The position numbers and the translations under genes are program-made. Below the pieces are notes generated by a model. That model was not told the origin of the DNA. It saw only the letters and a list, made by a program, of their open reading frames with translations, and made no database searches. Shown here in pieces: positions 4,722 through 7,644 of a DNA stretch of 7,644 nucleotides. The stretch lies in contig JAUYDP010000429.1 of assembly GCA_030691805.1 (NCBI GenBank), positions 1 through 7,644 of the forward strand, given 5' to 3'. The first letter of the stretch is position 1. Each line of letters starts with the position of its first letter. Origin of the DNA: Dehalococcoidia bacterium. Lineage in GTDB: Bacteria > Chloroflexota > Dehalococcoidia > JAUYDP01.

Positions 4722-7644
4722 TCACACCTTGCATACTTTGCAAAGGATGCCCCTCATGTCGGGTGTGCCGGTAAAAGGGTCGTTGTGCTTGTTATCAATG
4801 AGGACGTTGACGTTAGCCCCATCCCATCCGTATCCTTCCTGCCCCAGCTCCTTGCAACCCTGCCACCAGCCGTGGGGGACTTGCACCACTTTTGGGTTAA
4901 TTCCCTCGTTCAGGTGGGCCTGCTGCTTGATGCGGCCCACAACCGTCTCTACCCACACCCAGTCCCCTTCTTTGATTCCCAGGGAAGCGGCAGTCCTGGG
5001 GTGAATGCTCATCAGAGGCGTCTGGGCCAACTCCCGCAGCCAGGGAATATTCCGATAGGCGGAATGGTAGAAACCAGGAACGCGGCCACTGGCCGTGAGA
5101 ATCAGCGGATATTCCCGGGCCATTTCTGTGGCCCGCAGGGGGCTGTAGAAGGGCTCCTCGAAGTAGGGAAGGGCATCGAAGCCTAGCCGGCCCACAGTAG
5201 TATTGTAGAGCTCAACCCTCTTCGTGGGCGTCCTGAAGCCATCCTCCTCATAAGCGCGGTACTTCTTAGGCACCTCGATGATGTACTTTTCCTTCATCTC
5301 TTCCCAGGTGATGCCGAACTCGCTGAGCTCCCAGTCAAGGATCTCCCCCACGTCTTTCCACCAGTACTTCCCAAGGCCCAGCCGTTTGGCCACCTCGTTG
5401 TAGAACTTCTCGTCGGGCCACCGCTCGTACATGGGGTCCACGGACCGGGGACGGGCTGTGATGAAGTTCTTGCAGACCTCCTCACTAAGGTTGTCCCGCT
5501 CGGTCCAGTGGGCAGCAGGGAGGACGATATCCGCCAGGTTGCCGGTGGGGGTCACGAAATAGTCCATCACTACCAGGAATTCCAGCTTCTCCAGGGCTTC
5601 CCTGGCCTCCCTTGAGTTCTCCACAGAGACAATGGGATTAGTTGCCACCAGCACCATACCTTTTATGGGATAAGGCTTCCCCGTAAGGATCGCCTCCCAA
5701 ACCTTGGTGTAATGGGCGCAGGCGAAAACTCCACCGGAGAGGAGTGGGGCCTCCTTGGCCCCCAGACGCTTCTCGGCCTGGCCAGCGGGCAGGGCTTCCA
5801 AAGCCGGCCAGCCCATGGCGAACCACCGGGAAATACCCACGGGCCAATCCACGTTACCACCCGGCACATCCAGGTTCCCGCAGAGGCCAATTAGCTGGTT
5901 AATGGCGACGTTGTTCTGGAACCCGTTGGTATGGTGGCTGATTCCCAGGTGGATCCCGATGGCCCCAGGCCTCGCACTGGCATACGTCCTAGCCGCCTCC
6001 CTGATCTCTTCCGCCGAGATCCAGGCGATCTCCGATACAGCTTCCGGGGAGTAGTCGGTCAGGCGATCGGTAAAATGGTCCCAGGCGGTGCGGCAGGGAA
6101 TGCCAGCCACCTGGACCGACCCGTTGAGGGCAGGGGTCAGGTCGGGGGCATCATAGGGTCGAGGCGCCTGCTGGCTCTCATCCCAGACCATGTACTTTTG
6201 GGAGTCCCCCCCAGCCACCACATCGGCCTCTACCAGCAGCTTACCGTTATCCCCCCTGACCAGGAAAGGTGCGTTGCTCCATCTGGTGACGAACCCCCTA
6301 TCGTAAAGCTCCTCCTGTACGATGACGTTCATCCAGGCCAGAGCCACGGCGCCGTCGCTACCGGGGCGCAGGGGAAGCCACAAGTCCGCCTTGGAGGCAA
6401 GGGGGGTGAAGACGGGGTCCACCACAATGAGCTTGGCCCCCTTCTCCTGGGCATCCAGGATATGCTGCGCCTGGCACGGTATAGAGTTGGAGGGGTTGTA
6501 ACCCCAAAGGACGACACATTGGGCATCGGAAAACTCCGGCTCTATGCCGTGCAATCCGCCGCCCCACACGGTGCGGGCAGCGGCAGATTGCGGCGCCGTG
6601 CATATGTTGCTTACTCCCATCCGGTTTGGTGTTCCGAAGGTGTTGGTGATCCGAAAACAGTACTGGTTGGTCTCCCTTCCCGTCCCAAAGCCAAAGCCGA
6701 CCGACTCCGCCCCGAACTCCTCTTTGTAACCCAATAGCTTCTTAGCTATGGTATCCAGGGCTTCATCCCATCCGATCCGTTCCCATCCGGGGTCCGGATC
6801 TCCCTTGGGCCTGGTCCGCTTCTGCGGAAAATTCAGGCGGTCAGGATGATAGAGTATCTGACGGACGGCATTTCCCTTGGCGCACATCATACCCCGGCTA
6901 AGGGGATGTTCAGGGTTCCCCTCAACCTTCACAACTACCCCTTCCTTAACATGAACCAGCGCCCCGCACCGGCTGTGGCAGTCTAGACAAGCCGTCCGCA
7001 CGACCTTCTCATCCCCACCCCTGGGCCATCCAGGCGGCATCCACTCCACGGCCACTGCGTCACCTTTCGATGCCCGCTGCCTAAGCACATCCCTGGGGAT
7101 ATCCCCCTTAAAGTTCTTCGCCTTGAGATAGACTATCCTCGGCCCGGTCTTGAGCTCCGGCCAGAGCCTGAAGGCCCTATGTTCCTGATCCTTGAGCAAT
7201 TGGTAGACCTGGCTGGATGTGTCGTTAGCATCTCCAAAGAACATGGCCTTGCCGACACAGGAGAGGACGCAGGCGGGCTGTAGTCCCATGTTGATCCGGT
7301 GGGAACAGAAGGTACACTTCTCAGCAAGGCCGGTGATTGAGTTCACGGAGACTGCATCATAGGGACAGGCATCCACACAGAGACTGCAGCCATTGCAGTC
7401 AGAGTTGTTGATGAGGACCAGCCCGTCCTCGCTCTTTACCATGGCCCCTGTGGGGCAAGCCTCGATGCAGGGAGCGTTATCGCAATGCATGCACTGCTTG
7501 GGAAAGTAACAAGCAGATAGCTCTGGGAAGCTGCCAACGGGTCCTACGGTAAGGACGGGGTTCCAGGTGAGGCCAACGGGCAGGTCGTGCTCGTGCTTGC
7601 AGGCCACAGTACAGGCATCACACCCCACACATCTTTGGAGGTCA
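4722..7644 (-). CDS. fused ferredoxin-molybdopterin oxidoreductase, N-terminus outside window
   Basis: One unbroken frame joins a PsrB/DmsB-type electron-transfer subunit to a DMSO-reductase-superfamily catalytic subunit. The GTG at 7626-7628 is not the start: upstream codons to the edge read DLQRC, and that Cys is the first ligand of the CVGCDACTVAC motif, so the gene is truncated by the window. Counting that Val as 1, ferredoxin ligands are C3, C6, C10 (plus the Cys before), C46/49/54/58, C78/81/84/88 and C105/108/120/124, i.e. four [4Fe-4S] clusters. After a linker (about 165-210) comes C214-x2-C217-x3-C221-x27-C249, a fifth cluster, with Lys251. Cys343 in SNICTAPQ is the likely Mo/W ligand; there is no in-frame TGA, so no selenocysteine. 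KLIVVDP, LPLRPGSDGAVAL and ADIVLPAAHWTERDN are pterin-binding motifs, and the dinucleotide-binding domain runs from about 838 to the end. The ending PDMRGILCKVCKV recalls acetylene-hydratase-like and formate-dehydrogenase-like enzymes. Substrate unknown. It is the first visible gene of the cluster. Confidence 0.9.
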   Translation of the reverse strand, partial: DLQRCVGCDACTVACKHEHDLPVGLTWNPVLTVGPVGSFPELSACYFPKQCMHCDNAPCIEACPTGAMVKSEDGLVLINNSDCNGCSLCVDACPYDAVSVNSITGLAEKCTFCSHRINMGLQPACVLSCVGKAMFFGDANDTSSQVYQLLKDQEHRAFRLWPELKTGPRIVYLKAKNFKGDIPRDVLRQRASKGDAVAVEWMPPGWPRGGDEKVVRTACLDCHSRCGALVHVKEGVVVKVEGNPEHPLSRGMMCAKGNAVRQILYHPDRLNFPQKRTRPKGDPDPGWERIGWDEALDTIAKKLLGYKEEFGAESVGFGFGTGRETNQYCFRITNTFGTPNRMGVSNICTAPQSAAARTVWGGGLHGIEPEFSDAQCVVLWGYNPSNSIPCQAQHILDAQEKGAKLIVVDPVFTPLASKADLWLPLRPGSDGAVALAWMNVIVQEELYDRGFVTRWSNAPFLVRGDNGKLLVEADVVAGGDSQKYMVWDESQQAPRPYDAPDLTPALNGSVQVAGIPCRTAWDHFTDRLTDYSPEAVSEIAWISAEEIREAARTYASARPGAIGIHLGISHHTNGFQNNVAINQLIGLCGNLDVPGGNVDWPVGISRWFAMGWPALEALPAGQAEKRLGAKEAPLLSGGVFACAHYTKVWEAILTGKPYPIKGMVLVATNPIVSVENSREAREALEKLEFLVVMDYFVTPTGNLADIVLPAAHWTERDNLSEEVCKNFITARPRSVDPMYERWPDEKFYNEVAKRLGLGKYWWKDVGEILDWELSEFGITWEEMKEKYIIEVPKKYRAYEEDGFRTPTKRVELYNTTVGRLGFDALPYFEEPFYSPLRATEMAREYPLILTASGRVPGFYHSAYRNIPWLRELAQTPLMSIHPRTAASLGIKEGDWVWVETVVGRIKQQAHLNEGINPKVVQVPHGWWQGCKELGQEGYGWDGANVNVLIDNKHNDPFTGTPDMRGILCKVCKV

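Noticed and set aside
4596..5186. Plus-strand open frame spanning the gap before the racemase-like gene
   Set aside because: It overlaps the antisense of the conserved C-terminal domain of the fused enzyme and has no family features.
6598..6610. Selenocysteine at the metal-ligand position of the fused enzyme
   Set aside because: The ligand codon is TGC (Cys343) and the frame contains no internal TGA, so this is a cysteine enzyme.
5931..6737. Long open frame on the plus strand antisense to the fused oxidoreductase
   Set aside because: Its translation has no recognisable motif, is rich in Gly/Arg/Pro as expected from the antisense of a GC-rich gene, and lies inside an enzyme gene with every conserved motif present.
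7626..7628. GTG as the start of the fused oxidoreductase
   Set aside because: The in-frame codon just before it is the first cysteine of the CVGCDACTVAC cluster motif, so the protein continues beyond the right edge.

Overview
The window carries one leftward (minus-strand) gene cluster that fills nearly all of it, plus one small rightward gene at the left end. The proteins point to a strictly anaerobic bacterium with a molybdenum- or tungsten-pterin metabolism. DNA is moderately GC-rich by eye. The style of the small antitoxin-like gene and of the oxidoreductases suggests Chloroflexota or an anaerobic Bacillota lineage, but this assignment is a weak inference.

Reading in the direction of transcription (right to left): (1) a very large oxidoreductase, cut by the right edge of the window, in which a four-cluster ferredoxin domain is fused in front of a complete molybdopterin catalytic subunit; (2) a tiny unrecognised reading frame of about 42 codons; (3) a CaiB/BaiF-superfamily protein whose His/Asp/Glu pattern is that of alpha-methylacyl-CoA racemases; (4) a second, divergent molybdopterin oxidoreductase of about 867 residues, with no iron-sulfur partner gene visible; (5) a MoaD/ThiS-like sulfur-carrier protein. 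Convergent with gene 5 is an orphan antitoxin-like gene on the plus strand. No tRNA, rRNA, CRISPR array or insertion sequence was seen.

The cluster is best read as a peripheral catabolic or redox module: a CoA-thioester racemase (or transferase) with two Mo/W enzymes acting on an unknown, possibly branched or aromatic, acyl compound, and a MoaD-like protein perhaps serving cofactor synthesis. The substrate cannot be told from the sequence.

The gene boundaries are the most unusual part. The racemase seems to have lost its ATG: where an ATGA stop/start overlap would be expected the sequence reads ATAA, so the upstream stop survives and the start becomes ATA. The MoaD-like protein runs past its terminal Gly-Gly into the antisense of the antitoxin gene, and a stop lies directly after the Gly-Gly in a shifted frame. 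The second oxidoreductase starts with TTG. Either this module is decaying at its gene ends, or it uses non-AUG starts and an extended carrier protein, or there are sequence errors; read-level checks would separate these.
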